The position numbers and the translations under genes are program-made. From Bradyrhizobium jicamae (GTDB taxonomy: Bacteria > Pseudomonadota > Alphaproteobacteria > Rhizobiales > Xanthobacteraceae), in contig NZ_LLXZ01000128.1 of assembly GCF_001440395.1 (NCBI RefSeq), forward strand, positions 1-53,840: a stretch of DNA of 53,840 bases. Reading direction: 5' to 3'. The notes beneath the pieces are model-generated. The model worked only from the letters and a program-made list of their open reading frames with translations, ran no database searches and was not told the DNA's origin. Below are positions 16,656 to 25,129 of this stretch, one piece after another; the first letter of the stretch is position 1, and each line of letters opens with the position of its first letter.

Positions 16656-17549
16656 ATGAAGGCAAGGAAAAAGTATACGCGTGCACGACCGGCGCAGACG
16701 CAGATCGTCATGCTCGGTACCGGCACGCCGCGACCCGATCCCGCAAGGTCGGGACCGGCGACGGCGATCGTGGTGAATGGCAAACCCTATCTCATCGACT
16801 TCGGGCCCGGCGTCATTCGCCGCGCGGCAGCCGCCTACAACAAGGGCATCACGGCATTCGGACCGGCCGCCGCCGAACTCTCGACGGTGTTTCTCACCCA
16901 CCTGCACGTCGACCACACCGCCGGCTACCCGGACCTGATCCTGACGCCTTGGGTTCTCGGGCGCAGCGAGCCGATCAGCGTTTACGGGCCCCGCGGCCTC
17001 CGGGCCATGACAAAACACGTGCTGGCGGCGTGGAAGGTCGATATCGATAACCGCACAAACGGCATCGACCGCCTGCCACGCGCCGGCTGCCGCGTGAACG
17101 TGCACGAGATCGCGCCCGGCGTGATCTATTCCGACCGCAACATCCGGGTCACCGCTTTTCCGGTCAGTCACGGCGCGCTTGCCCACGCATTCGGCTTTCG
17201 CTTCGAGACGCCGGACAGAATAATCGTCATATCAGGCGATACATCGCCGACTCCCAGTCTCGCCAAGCATTGCGAAGGCTGCGATGTCCTGATTCACGAA
17301 GCCTATTCGCTGCAGACGTATCAAAGCGTGTCGCGCAAGTGGCAACATTACCGGCGAAGATACCACACCTCGTCACGCGAGCTTGCCGCGCTCGCCGCGC
17401 GCGTGAAGCCTCGGCTGCTGGTGCTCTATCATCGCGCGAACGCCGGCGGCGCAATGACGCTGGCGGACCCGGAAACAGTCCTATTGGACGAGGTCCGACG
17501 TCTCTACGATGGACGGGTCGTGACGGCGCATGATCTCGACGTGTTTTGA
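16656..17549 (+). CDS. Metallo-beta-lactamase-fold hydrolase (RNase Z / arylsulfatase-like)
   Basis: A 297-residue MBL-fold protein. The zinc motif is THLHVDHTAGYPDL, followed by later ligands in FPVSHGALAHAFGF and the Asp of VISGDTSPTP. The opening VMLGTGTPRPDPARSGPA is typical of the ElaC/RNase Z-like branch, members of which hydrolyse phosphodiesters, lactones or sulfate esters. No signal peptide is present, so it acts in the cytoplasm. It begins 4 bases after the TTT receptor stop and its stop is followed within 36 bases by the alpha/beta hydrolase, so the three are likely one transcript. A tRNA-processing role is unlikely given the context; a catabolic hydrolase is the better guess. Confidence 0.82.
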   Translation: MKARKKYTRARPAQTQIVMLGTGTPRPDPARSGPATAIVVNGKPYLIDFGPGVIRRAAAAYNKGITAFGPAAAELSTVFLTHLHVDHTAGYPDLILTPWVLGRSEPISVYGPRGLRAMTKHVLAAWKVDIDNRTNGIDRLPRAGCRVNVHEIAPGVIYSDRNIRVTAFPVSHGALAHAFGFRFETPDRIIVISGDTSPTPSLAKHCEGCDVLIHEAYSLQTYQSVSRKWQHYRRRYHTSSRELAALAARVKPRLLVLYHRANAGGAMTLADPETVLLDEVRRLYDGRVVTAHDLDVF

Positions 17550-17584
17550 ACGACCGTACCAGATACATTCGACTGGAGGCTGCC

Positions 17585-18490
17585 ATGAGACGCCTTGCTT
17601 TTGCCCGCGCAACCATTGGAGCCCTGTTCGTTATGGGCGCCATCAGCACCACGGCTGTGGCCGATGACGTCAAACGAGTCTCCGCCAACGGCACCGAACT
17701 TGCTTATGTGGAGGCCGGCCGGGGTGAAGCGGTCATCTTCGTTCACGGCGGCCTTCAGGACTACCGGATGTGGGCCGCGCATCTGCCAAAATTCGCCGAC
17801 CGTTATCGGGCCATAGCGTACAGCCGCCGCAACCATTTTCCCAACGATGTGAGCCCCGACGGATTGCCGGATGCCGCCGCCGATACGCACGGCGAGGATC
17901 TCGCCGCATTCGTGCGCGCACTCGGTCTATCCAAGGTGCGGATCGTGGCGCATTCGTCGGGGGCGCATGCCGCACTCTTCTTTGCGACGAGGCACCCTGA
18001 CATGCTCATCAGTCTGGCGCTCAACGAGCCGCCGGCCACGGGTCTCTTGGCGGGCCGGCCTGATGTCGCAGACACCTTGAAGGAATGGGGCGGCAAGCAG
18101 GTGCCGGCGCGAGAAGCAGCCAAGGCCGGCGACGCACAGCGAGCTATACCGCTCTTCGTGGACGTTGTCGGCGGCCCGGGCGCTTATGAGCGCCGCTCCG
18201 ATGCCGACAAGAGAATGAATTTGGACAATGTGGCTTCCTTCCAGGCCGACGCGAAGACGAAACTTCCGCGGCCTGTCTTTACCTGCGAGATGGCCAAGGC
18301 GATCAAGGTGCCGACGCTGCTATCCGGTGGGGAACGGAGCCCGAAATTCTTTCACCTGATCATGGATCAACTGGAGAGCTGCTTGCCAATCCGGGAGCGC
18401 ATCACCGTTGCCGGAAGTTCGCACACCGTGCCTTCGGAAAGCCCCGCGGCTTACGATGAGGCTGTCCTTGCGTTTGTGGGCAAGCATTGA
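17585..18490 (+). CDS. Exported alpha/beta hydrolase
   Basis: A 301-residue alpha/beta-hydrolase-fold protein. ATG 17585 is preceded by TGGAGG and starts a Sec signal peptide ending near AVADDV. The oxyanion region is VIFVHGGLQDYRMW. The nucleophile elbow reads VAHSSGAHAA, that is A-H-S-S-G where G-x-S-x-G is usual. The acid/His end is GSSHTVPSESP. The closest general relatives are enol-lactonase and haloperoxidase-like esterases. It is the third gene of the LysR-linked cluster, and its periplasmic location next to a binding protein suggests that it processes the ligand before or after capture. Confidence 0.8.
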   Translation: MRRLAFARATIGALFVMGAISTTAVADDVKRVSANGTELAYVEAGRGEAVIFVHGGLQDYRMWAAHLPKFADRYRAIAYSRRNHFPNDVSPDGLPDAAADTHGEDLAAFVRALGLSKVRIVAHSSGAHAALFFATRHPDMLISLALNEPPATGLLAGRPDVADTLKEWGGKQVPAREAAKAGDAQRAIPLFVDVVGGPGAYERRSDADKRMNLDNVASFQADAKTKLPRPVFTCEMAKAIKVPTLLSGGERSPKFFHLIMDQLESCLPIRERITVAGSSHTVPSESPAAYDEAVLAFVGKH

Positions 18491-18520
18491 AGCGCGCCTC
18501 AAGACGGGCGAGCTGCGACG

Positions 18521-18556
18521 CTTCAGCCCATCGACGATCTTGATCACCTTGCGGTC
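18521..18556 (-). pseudogene. Short remnant of a DUF2000-type 3' end
   Basis: The minus strand reads PEDRKVIKIVDGLK, nearly the C-terminus of the intact DUF2000 gene about 700 bases away (ERKVIDKIVDGLK). At the DNA level 18521-18556 matches 19231-19269 except for one 3-base deletion and a few substitutions. In frame, a stop lies a few codons upstream and no other part of the gene is present. It looks like the leftover of a second DUF2000 copy or a short local duplication. Confidence 0.45.
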
Positions 18557-18869
18557 CTCCGGCATCGGCGTCAATTTGTCGCTCGACACCGCGCACTAAC
18601 CTTGCGAGAATCTCGAAGATGCAACCGCCCACCAGGGCGGCGGGACTCATGCTTGTCGCCAGCTCCTGGTCGTAGACTTGCATTACTCGCCACCTCGGCT
18701 GTGGCGTTGTGACTTTGCCTGCCAGTCAGACAGTCGGGCGCAAATCGCGCCTTCGAAGTGCCGGCGATGTACTGGCAGCATCATGATAGCCGATCGCTGG
18801 AAGACAGGTATCGTCGTGGGCGCATCGCCCATAGCCAGCACTTCAAGCAGGAAACAGCGGAGACCTGCC

Positions 18870-19181
18870 ATGATCAGTATCGAGGAAACTTCGGGCAAGC
18901 TGGTTCTGAAAACCGGCTCGACCACGCTTACGTTCGACAAGGCTTCCGGCAAGGCGACACTGCAGAGAAAAATGCTGTTGTGGAACAAGAAGCCTGTCGA
19001 GTTCGCACTCTCCGAAATCGACGACATCGCGGTGAAGTCGGACGTCGACGGCCTTTCGGGCGCGGCAATCCATCACAGCGTCATGCACAGGCGCAACGGC
19101 GAGATCACCGTCCTGACGACCGAGGAAGCCAACGACGCTGCCGAGACCGTAAAGAAGCTGCGTGGATTTGTCGGACTTTAG
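18870..19181 (+). CDS. Hypothetical 103-residue cytoplasmic protein
   Basis: ATG 18870 follows GCGGAGAC and opens a compact beta-rich protein: TSGKLVLKTGSTTLTFDKAS, then KKPVEFALSEIDDIAVKSD. No signal peptide or membrane segment is present. The pattern of short strands with one C-terminal helix (NDAAETVKKLRGFVGL) recalls small PH-like domains, but I cannot assign a family. The in-frame extension upstream to 18678 is not coding-like. It converges with the DUF2000 gene 37 bases downstream. Confidence 0.62.
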   Translation: MISIEETSGKLVLKTGSTTLTFDKASGKATLQRKMLLWNKKPVEFALSEIDDIAVKSDVDGLSGAAIHHSVMHRRNGEITVLTTEEANDAAETVKKLRGFVGL

Positions 19182-19218
19182 GTTTCGGGCAAGACGGCTA
19201 CGGCTCGGACACCATGCG

Positions 19219-19629
19219 CTAGCTGTGAAACTTCAGCCCGTCGACGATCTTGTCGATCACCTTGCGCTCGGCGCGCATCGCGAGCCCGACCAAGTTGAGC
19301 TCGGCACGGATCACGGCCTTGACCACCTCGCGGTTGGCGGCGTCATGGGTGGTCTTGAACATGTCCTCGGTATAGACCGCGGGCGTGACATTGCGCGCCA
19401 GCGACCGTTCCAGCGCGCGGGACAGCGCCGGGCGGTCGGCGCCGTAGATCAGGATCGGCTGGCCGATCAGCGACAGATATTTCGTGCCCGATGCGTCGCC
19501 ATAGGGCTCGCCGATGCAGTCGGGAAACGACGCGGCGATGCCGCCGGCGAGGAAGGACGCGACGTTGAGTTTTTGCCAGGCTTCGAGATCGGTCCGGATC
19601 ACGACCGCGATCTTGGTGTCGAATTGCAT
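19219..19629 (-). CDS. DUF2000-family protein
   Basis: A 136-residue protein. ATG 19629 (MQFDTKIAVVIRTDL) is chosen because GGGAG lies 6 bases upstream; the more distal in-frame ATG at 19647 falls inside a dispersed repeat. The sequence matches the DUF2000 pattern throughout: ADLEAWQKLN-type start, FLAGGIAASFPDCIGEPYGD, and the C-terminal LVGLAMRAERKVIDKIVDGL. Structures of this family show a peptidyl-tRNA-hydrolase-II-like fold, but no activity is established. A repeat of family D covers its upstream region. Confidence 0.82.
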   Translation of the reverse strand: MQFDTKIAVVIRTDLEAWQKLNVASFLAGGIAASFPDCIGEPYGDASGTKYLSLIGQPILIYGADRPALSRALERSLARNVTPAVYTEDMFKTTHDAANREVVKAVIRAELNLVGLAMRAERKVIDKIVDGLKFHS

Positions 19630-19642
19630 GATGGCTCCCGAT

Positions 19643-19742
19643 GTCATTCCGGGATGGTCCGAAGGACCAGACCCGGAATCTGGAGATTCTCTGGTGCGCA
19701 GTTGCGCACCATAGTTCGCGCTAACGCGCGCCCCGGAATGAC
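19643..19742. repeat. Dispersed repeat family D, copy 1
   Basis: It is bounded by GTCATTCCGGG and CCCCGGAATGAC, with an internal hairpin GGTCCGAAGGACC and a second one around GGTGCGCAGTTGCGCACC. An inverted relative lies at 25130-25231 within the cox cluster. It occupies the promoter region of the DUF2000 gene. Confidence 0.8.
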
Positions 19743-19752
19743 GATAGCAAGT

Positions 19753-20145
19753 TTACCCCTTGGCGTCGCAGGCCCAGGCGCGGATGACACATTCCTTGCC
19801 GCCGAATTCGTAGCATTTCTTGGTCGCGGCGTTGAGCGAGCTGGAAATCCTGGGCTTCACGGCATAGCCGTGGGCGCCGCAGGGATTGGTCATATCGACG
19901 GCAAGTGCGGCGCAGGCACGTTTCATGGCAATAGCGGTGCAGGCGCCCTTGCACTGCTTCAGCGCCGCGCTGCGTGCGTCGGCCTCGGCGGCATAGTCAT
20001 AAGCCTGGCCATAGGCCCCGCATTTGCCGACCGCCAGCGCGCCGGCGGCCCATGCCCTGGTGATGGTGCTCGAAACAGCCAGTATCAGCGTCAATGCAAC
20101 GACAAACAACGCGCGGCGCCGTGCCGCGACGGTCGAAACGATCAA
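19753..20145 (-). CDS. Secreted DUF4189-domain protein
   Basis: A protein of about 130 residues. No ATG is well placed. TTG 20145, just after GGGGAGGGG, gives an ideal signal peptide (IVSTVAARRR, then a hydrophobic core ending ITRAWA), whereas the ATG at 20247 lies inside a palindromic repeat. The mature part is a DUF4189 domain: GALAVGKCGAYGQAYDY, paired cysteines spaced through QCKGAC and RAC, and a C-terminal CVIRAWACDAKG. Six or more cysteines suggest disulfides in the periplasm. Function unknown. Confidence 0.72.
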   Translation of the reverse strand: MIVSTVAARRRALFVVALTLILAVSSTITRAWAAGALAVGKCGAYGQAYDYAAEADARSAALKQCKGACTAIAMKRACAALAVDMTNPCGAHGYAVKPRISSSLNAATKKCYEFGGKECVIRAWACDAKG

Positions 20146-20215
20146 AATCCCCTCCCCCGAGGTACCGGGAGAATCTAGCCGCGGGGAGTTTCCAGTTGGT
20201 GAACGGAATGGTTGC

Positions 20216-20295
20216 GTAGGGTGGGCAAAGCGCAGCGTGCCCACCATGGTTCAGCGGATGGGAGAGATGGTGGGCACGCTGCGCTTTGCCCACCC
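20216..20295. repeat. Palindromic repeat family C, copy 1
   Basis: GGTGGGCAAAGCGCAGCGTG and CACGCTGCGCTTTGCCCACC are perfect inverted arms about 30 bases apart, and each arm also begins and ends with GGTGGGC/GCCCACC. It lies between two divergent secreted-protein genes. Confidence 0.85.
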
Positions 20296-20391
20296 GATCT
20301 GCGCGCCTTTGCCCAACCTACAGCCTATAGCTAGCTTGCCCAAAGCCGTCCTAGCAGGTTTTCAAGCGACGCCGCGCAACCCACATAGAAT

Positions 20392-21202
20392 ATGAGAAGC
20401 TCGATCGCCATCAAATATTTGTCACTGGTCATACTGGCCGTCCTGCTGGCGATTGCTCCTTCCCGCGCTGAAGAACAAAGCGGCCTCTTCCGTGACGTCT
20501 ACGCGTGCCCGGAACGCGGCCCCTCTTCAGTTTGCGTCTATAGGATAATTCCAAAAGGAAAGCAGGTCACGGTATTGGCCAAGGATTGGAAGAGTTCGGC
20601 CCAGCAAAAAGAAAAATTTGCGACCAGTACCGAAGGTTTTTGGAATCGCGTCGAAACCAGCACCCGGCTGCGGGTCGCCAGGCCGCCGCCCAAAGATGCC
20701 CCCATGATTGCCGTTCTGGCGGCCGCGCCGGCCATCAAGGAACTCACGTTCAAAGAGATCAAGGACGAAGCGATGGTCGAAAGGATCGGCCGGCATATCA
20801 AGGATACGAAGGATTTGAACCTCGCCCCGGATATCCGGCTGCTGAAGACAAGCTTGCTCAGGTTGTCGCCGACCATCTTGTTATCAGAGACATATATGGC
20901 GTTGCCTAACGACGTGCCTCTCCTGGAAAAACAATTATCGAACGGCTGCGGTGATTGTGAAAAAGTGCCCTTGGCAGTCGGGCAGACACTGCACGACCTA
21001 TTCGAAGAAACTCGCTCTACCGAAGCAAAGGTGGAGGAGACCTGCGGCGGCATCGAGCTCGCGTTCGCGCATTCCGGCCGTTCGCAGCTACCTTCTCAGC
21101 CACGCAGTTGCTTGCCAAAGCGACTCCTACTCGGCAACCCTGATCCACGATCTTTCGGGGGACAAACCGAGACTCGTTTTCAAGCTGAGCGGGGGATTTT
21201 AA
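20392..21202 (+). CDS. Secreted protein of unknown function, apparently frameshifted near its end
   Basis: ATG 20392 opens a Sec signal peptide (MRSSIAIKYLSLVILAVLLA, cut near SRAEE) and about 225 plausible residues with motifs such as RIIPKGKQVTVLAKDW and a CGDC pair. From about 21060 that frame turns into Pro/Arg-rich nonsense and runs to 21408 through a repeat and into the antisense of the next gene. The next plus frame instead reads SYLLSHAVACQSDSYSATLI, then KPRLVFKLSGGF, and stops at 21200-21202, a natural ending. One or two bases appear to be lost or gained between about 21058 and 21090. GC at third positions is lower than in neighbours, hinting at foreign origin. Confidence 0.5.
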
Positions 21203-21213
21203 CGATATGCAAC

Positions 21214-21252
21214 GGGAGAGATGGTGGGCACGCTTCGCTTTGCCCACCCTAC
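21214..21252. repeat. Palindromic repeat family C, half copy
   Basis: GGGAGAGATGGTGGGCACGC followed by TTCGCTTTGCCCACCCTAC matches the right arm of the copy at 20216-20295 with one substitution. The left arm is absent. Confidence 0.75.
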
Positions 21253-21256
21253 GAAT

Positions 21257-22861
21257 CTAATTTCGCCGCGCCGCTTCCAATGCCTGCGGGGTGTCGATGT
21301 CGAGGAAGGCGCTTTGGCCGTCGACCGGGACTTCGGCGACGGCCTCGGCGTGCTTGGCGATCAGATGACGGGCGCCGACGTCGCCGTCGAGCGTCATCAA
21401 TTCTTTAAAGAAGCGGCGTGACCACAGCACGGGATTGCCGCGGCGGCCGTCGCTGACGGGGACGGCGATCAGGTGGCCGCGGTCCGGGGCAAACGTCTCG
21501 ATCAACTGGTCGATCAATTTGGCCGAGATCAGCGGCATGTCGCCGAGGCAGACGATGGCGCCGTCGGCATTGTCTGGCACCGCCGCGATACCGGCCTTGA
21601 CCGAAGATGCGAGGCCACCAGCGAAATCGGGGTTGCGGACGAACTTGACGTCGAGGCCCGCCAAGGCCTGCTCGACCAGTTCGGCCTGATGGCCGGTGAC
21701 GACGACCACTTCGGCTGCCTTCGAAGCCAGCGCCTGCTCGGCGACGATCCGCACCAGTTTCTTGCCGTCGATTTCGGCCAGCAGCTTGTTGGGACCGCCC
21801 ATCCGCGTCGAGCGGCCGGCGGCGAGCACGATTGCCGTGACGTTGCGGTTGGCCTCGGCATCGATATGGGTGCGCGGCTGCGGCCGCGTGACGATTTCCA
21901 TCAACAGGCCACCGACGCCCATGCCGGTGAGTTCAGCGCGCGTGACCTTCAGCCCGGCGAGCAACCGCATCAGGACCCAGTCAAAACCGTTTTCGACCGG
22001 CGAGCGCGCGCAGCCCGGCGCGCCCAGCACCGGCACGCCGCCGGCGCTGCCGATCAGCAGCAAATTGCCGGGATCGACCGGCATGCCGAAATGCTCGATG
22101 GCGCCGCCGACTTCGGTAATCGCGGCCGGGATCACGTCGCGGCGGTCCGCAATCGCGGACGCGCCGAACACGATCACAAGCTCGGCGCCGAGGCCGAGCA
22201 ACTCCTTGATCGATGTGGCCAGCGCTGCCTCGTCATGCGGCACGCGACGTTCGGCGATGATGCTGGCGCCCGCCGGCGCCAGCCGCTCCGCCGTCACGCG
22301 CAAGGTCTTGTCGATGACTTTCGTCGCCAGCCCCGGCAACAGCGTCGAGACCACGCCGACGCGCTTGATGACGTAAGGCGCGATACGCAGCGTGTCCTTG
22401 CCCGCAACCTTGACGGCGGCGTCGCGCAGCTTGCCTTCGACCCCGAACGGAATGAGCTTTACCGTCGCGATCATCTCGCCTTCGACCACCGGCTTGAAGG
22501 CGGAAAGCGTCGCAAAGGTGATGGCTTCGTCGACGCCGTTGATGCGGTCGACCGCCGATCGGTCCACCACCAGCACGCCGGCCTGCGCCGCGAACAGATT
22601 GGCGCGGCCGGTGAAGGCGCGCTCGACATTGACGCCCTCGCCCGCGACCGCCTGCGCGATGCTGGCGGCGGCTTCGTCTTCGGAGACGTCACCCGCTTCC
22701 AGCCGCACCACGACGATTTCCTTGACGCCAGCCTTGGTGAGCGCCTCGACCTCGGCGGGGCCGATCGTGGTGCCCTTCTTCAGCACCAGCGATCCCTGCC
22801 GCAGCGTATGCACGGTGACGCCGCCAATCGCGTCGGCCGGACTGGCGGGCCCGAACTTCAT
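21257..22861 (-). CDS. MoeA-like / molybdenum cofactor cytidylyltransferase (MocA-like) fusion
   Basis: A 534-residue two-domain enzyme. Residues 1-335 form a molybdopterin-binding domain of the MoeA/MogA type, with the LGAELVIVFGASAIADRRDV segment and the late loop IGSAGGVPVLGAPGCARSP. Residues 340-534 form a nucleotidyltransferase with IVLAAGRSTRMGGPNKLL (L-A-A-G-x-x-x-R-M-G...K) and the GDMPLIS metal site, as in MocA, which makes molybdopterin cytosine dinucleotide for the xanthine-oxidase family. This is just what a CO-dehydrogenase-type enzyme needs. Its ATG overlaps the stop of the XdhC gene upstream (ATGA). It is the last gene of the cox-like operon. Confidence 0.83.
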   Translation of the reverse strand: MKFGPASPADAIGGVTVHTLRQGSLVLKKGTTIGPAEVEALTKAGVKEIVVVRLEAGDVSEDEAAASIAQAVAGEGVNVERAFTGRANLFAAQAGVLVVDRSAVDRINGVDEAITFATLSAFKPVVEGEMIATVKLIPFGVEGKLRDAAVKVAGKDTLRIAPYVIKRVGVVSTLLPGLATKVIDKTLRVTAERLAPAGASIIAERRVPHDEAALATSIKELLGLGAELVIVFGASAIADRRDVIPAAITEVGGAIEHFGMPVDPGNLLLIGSAGGVPVLGAPGCARSPVENGFDWVLMRLLAGLKVTRAELTGMGVGGLLMEIVTRPQPRTHIDAEANRNVTAIVLAAGRSTRMGGPNKLLAEIDGKKLVRIVAEQALASKAAEVVVVTGHQAELVEQALAGLDVKFVRNPDFAGGLASSVKAGIAAVPDNADGAIVCLGDMPLISAKLIDQLIETFAPDRGHLIAVPVSDGRRGNPVLWSRRFFKELMTLDGDVGARHLIAKHAEAVAEVPVDGQSAFLDIDTPQALEAARRN

Positions 22862-23562
22862 GCTGCCTGGACCTTCGCGGTTTCTTTCGGCAGCCGCAGC
22901 TCGGCGGTGATCTCGGCCATGATCGCGACCGCGATCTCCGACGGCGACACTGCGCCGATGGAAAGCCCGATCGGAGCGTGGATGCGCGCGATATCGGCAT
23001 CCGATGCGCCCTGTGCCTTCAGCCGCTCGGCGCGCTTGGCATGGGTCTTTCGCGAGCCGAGCGCGCCGATATAGAAGCAGTCGCGCTCGAAGGCGTGCAG
23101 CAGCGCCGGATCGTCGATCTTCGGATCATGCGTCACGGCGACGAAGGCCGTGTAGTGATCGACATTGAGCGGCGGCAGCGCGACGTCGGGCCATTCGGCG
23201 ATCAGCGGCACGTCGGGGAAACGTTCGGGGCTCGCGAACGCCGTGCGCGGATCGACCACCGTCACGTCGTAATCGAGCGAACGCGCCAGCGGCGCCAGCG
23301 CCTGGCTGATATGGACGGCGCCGACGATCACGAGGCGTGCGGTCGGCGCGTAGACGTTCAGAAACAGTTTCTTGCCGCCGGACTCGATCATGCCGCTCTT
23401 GCCCATGCGGAGCTGCTTTGAAAGCTCGGCACCGAGCGGATCGGTGGCGATATCCCTGGCCTTCACCAGCCGCTGGTCGCCATTGGCAACGTCAGTGACC
23501 ACGATGACGGGCCGGCGCGCGGCGCGCTCGGCGTTGACCTGCGTCAGGGTTTCGAGTTTCAC
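22858..23562 (-). CDS. XdhC/CoxF-type maturation protein, Rossmann-domain half
   Basis: A 234-residue protein corresponding to the C-terminal Rossmann part of XdhC. The nucleotide-binding strand-loop is RLVIVGAVHISQALAPLAR, followed by the AFVAVTHDPKIDDPALLHA and FYIGALGSRKTHAKR signatures. XdhC/CoxF proteins bind and protect the sulfurated Mo cofactor and insert it into enzymes of the xanthine-oxidase family. In many bacteria the domain is fused to the N-terminal XdhC_CoxI domain; here that half is the preceding gene, whose stop overlaps this start (ATGA). Both ends overlap neighbours by 4 bases, showing tight translational coupling. Confidence 0.83.
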   Translation of the reverse strand: MKLETLTQVNAERAARRPVIVVTDVANGDQRLVKARDIATDPLGAELSKQLRMGKSGMIESGGKKLFLNVYAPTARLVIVGAVHISQALAPLARSLDYDVTVVDPRTAFASPERFPDVPLIAEWPDVALPPLNVDHYTAFVAVTHDPKIDDPALLHAFERDCFYIGALGSRKTHAKRAERLKAQGASDADIARIHAPIGLSIGAVSPSEIAVAIMAEITAELRLPKETAKVQAA

Positions 23563-23888
23563 GACTGGCCCACTTTCTCGACGAAGACGCGGATGGTGCC
23601 GCCGCAGGACAGACCGACATTCCAGGCGGTCTCGTCGGCGACGCCGAATTCCAGCATTTTCGGCTTGCCGCTGGCGATCACGTCGAGCGCCTCGGTGACG
23701 ACGGCGCCCTCGACGCAGCCGCCGGAGACGCTCCCTAAAAACGTGCCGTCATCGTTGATGACAAGGCTGGAGCCCGCCGGGCGCGGGGCCGAGCCCCAGG
23801 TCTCGACCACGGTCGCCAGCGCCACGCCATGGCCCGCCTTCTGCCAGTTCTCGGCGGCCTGCAGAATGTCTTCGTCGCGGTTGAGCAT
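23559..23888 (-). CDS. XdhC/CoxI N-terminal domain protein
   Basis: A 109-residue protein covering only the XdhC_CoxI domain: ATVVETWGSAPRPAGSSLVI, SVSGGCVEGAVVTEAL and the closing VGLSCGGTIRVFVE. The conserved Cys residues in SGGC and SCGG are those implicated in handling the Mo cofactor in this family. A GGAGGG ribosome binding site precedes ATG 23888. It is a free-standing partner of the Rossmann half encoded next, with which it overlaps by 4 bases, and it starts 13 bases after coxE. Confidence 0.82.
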   Translation of the reverse strand: MLNRDEDILQAAENWQKAGHGVALATVVETWGSAPRPAGSSLVINDDGTFLGSVSGGCVEGAVVTEALDVIASGKPKMLEFGVADETAWNVGLSCGGTIRVFVEKVGQS

Positions 23889-23901
23889 GGAAAACCCTCC
23901 T

Positions 23902-25107
23902 TCAGGCTGCCGATCGGATGCGGCTGATGTGGTGGGGCGGGGGCGGCGCCGAAAGCGCCTCGATCAGCCCTTCCATCGACGTCAAGTTATGCACCGGGCG
24001 GAATTCGTCAACGTGGGGCAGCATCATTTTGATGCCCTGCGCCTTGGCCTCGAAACCGCTGTAGCGCAGCAAGGGATTGAGCCAGATCAGGCGGCGGCAG
24101 GAGCGGTGCAGCCGGTCCATCTCGAAGGCGAGCTTGGCATCCGCCTCACGCTCCAGCCCGTCTGATATCAGCAGCACGATGGCGCCCTGCCCCAGCACGC
24201 GGCGACCCCACAATTTGTTGAAGGAGTGCAGCGAGGTCGCGATGCGGGTGCCGCCGGCCCAGTCCTCCACCGAGGACGAACAGCTCGCCAGCGCCTCGTC
24301 GGGATCCTTGGCCCGCAGCGCCCGCGTCACATTGGTGAGCCGCGTGCCGAACAGGAATACGGAGACACGCTTGCGGGCATCGGTGATGGCATGGAGGAAG
24401 TGCAGGAACAGGCGGGTATATTCGCTCATCGATCCCGATATATCGAGCAGCGCCACGATCGGCGCCGGCTTCTCGATCCGGCCGAGCTTCCTGATGTCGA
24501 TGATCTCGCCACCGGTGCGAAGGCTGCTGCGCAGGGTGCGGCGCATGTCGAGGCGCAGGCCCTTGGCGTCGGGCTGGTAGCGGCGGGTACGCAGCTCCGC
24601 CTGCGGCAGCTTCATGTTGGCGATGGCGCGGGTGACCTCGGCGATCTCGGCCGCGCTCATCTGCGCAAAATCCTTTTTCTGCAGGATCTCCTTGTCGGAG
24701 ACCGACAGCTTTAGTTCCTGCTGCTGCACTTCCTGCGTCTCGTCGCGCATCGAGGGCTGCGCCAGCGCCTCCTGCACCCGGCGCGAGGCCGGCGGCGGCT
24801 TCTTCTTGGCATGGTCCGGCAGCGGCACCGAATCCAGCATGTGCTTCCAGTCCTCGGCAGCCCGGAAGAACAGGTCGAAGGCTTGCGCAAAGATCAGGGC
24901 GTGCTCGTGGCGCTTGACGAAGATCGCTTCCAGCGTGGTGTAGACATCGCCGCGATTGCCGATTTCGATCACCTGCAGCGCGTTGAGGGCGTCGATGACC
25001 GCGCCGGGACCGACGGGGATGCCGGCCGCGCGCAGCGCGCGGGCGAAGCCGATGACGTTGTCGGCCATGTAACCGGTGGGAGGATTGAGGTGGTCGATGG
25101 TGGTCAT
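23902..25107 (-). CDS. coxE: CoxE-like von Willebrand factor A domain protein
   Basis: A 401-residue protein from ATG 25107 (MTTIDHLNPPTGYMADN); two in-frame ATGs upstream lie at the edge of a dispersed repeat. The C-terminal half is a VWA domain with the metal-ion-dependent adhesion site DISGSMSEYTRLF. The N-terminal half is helical and charged, as in CoxE. CoxE works with the AAA+ ATPase CoxD to sulfurate and complete the Cu/Mo centre of CO dehydrogenase in Oligotropha. The pair is kept here in the same order, though a 102-base family D repeat separates them. Confidence 0.86.
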   Translation of the reverse strand: MTTIDHLNPPTGYMADNVIGFARALRAAGIPVGPGAVIDALNALQVIEIGNRGDVYTTLEAIFVKRHEHALIFAQAFDLFFRAAEDWKHMLDSVPLPDHAKKKPPPASRRVQEALAQPSMRDETQEVQQQELKLSVSDKEILQKKDFAQMSAAEIAEVTRAIANMKLPQAELRTRRYQPDAKGLRLDMRRTLRSSLRTGGEIIDIRKLGRIEKPAPIVALLDISGSMSEYTRLFLHFLHAITDARKRVSVFLFGTRLTNVTRALRAKDPDEALASCSSSVEDWAGGTRIATSLHSFNKLWGRRVLGQGAIVLLISDGLEREADAKLAFEMDRLHRSCRRLIWLNPLLRYSGFEAKAQGIKMMLPHVDEFRPVHNLTSMEGLIEALSAPPPPHHISRIRSAA

Positions 25108-25129
25108 GGTCAAACCAGTTTCCTCTCCC

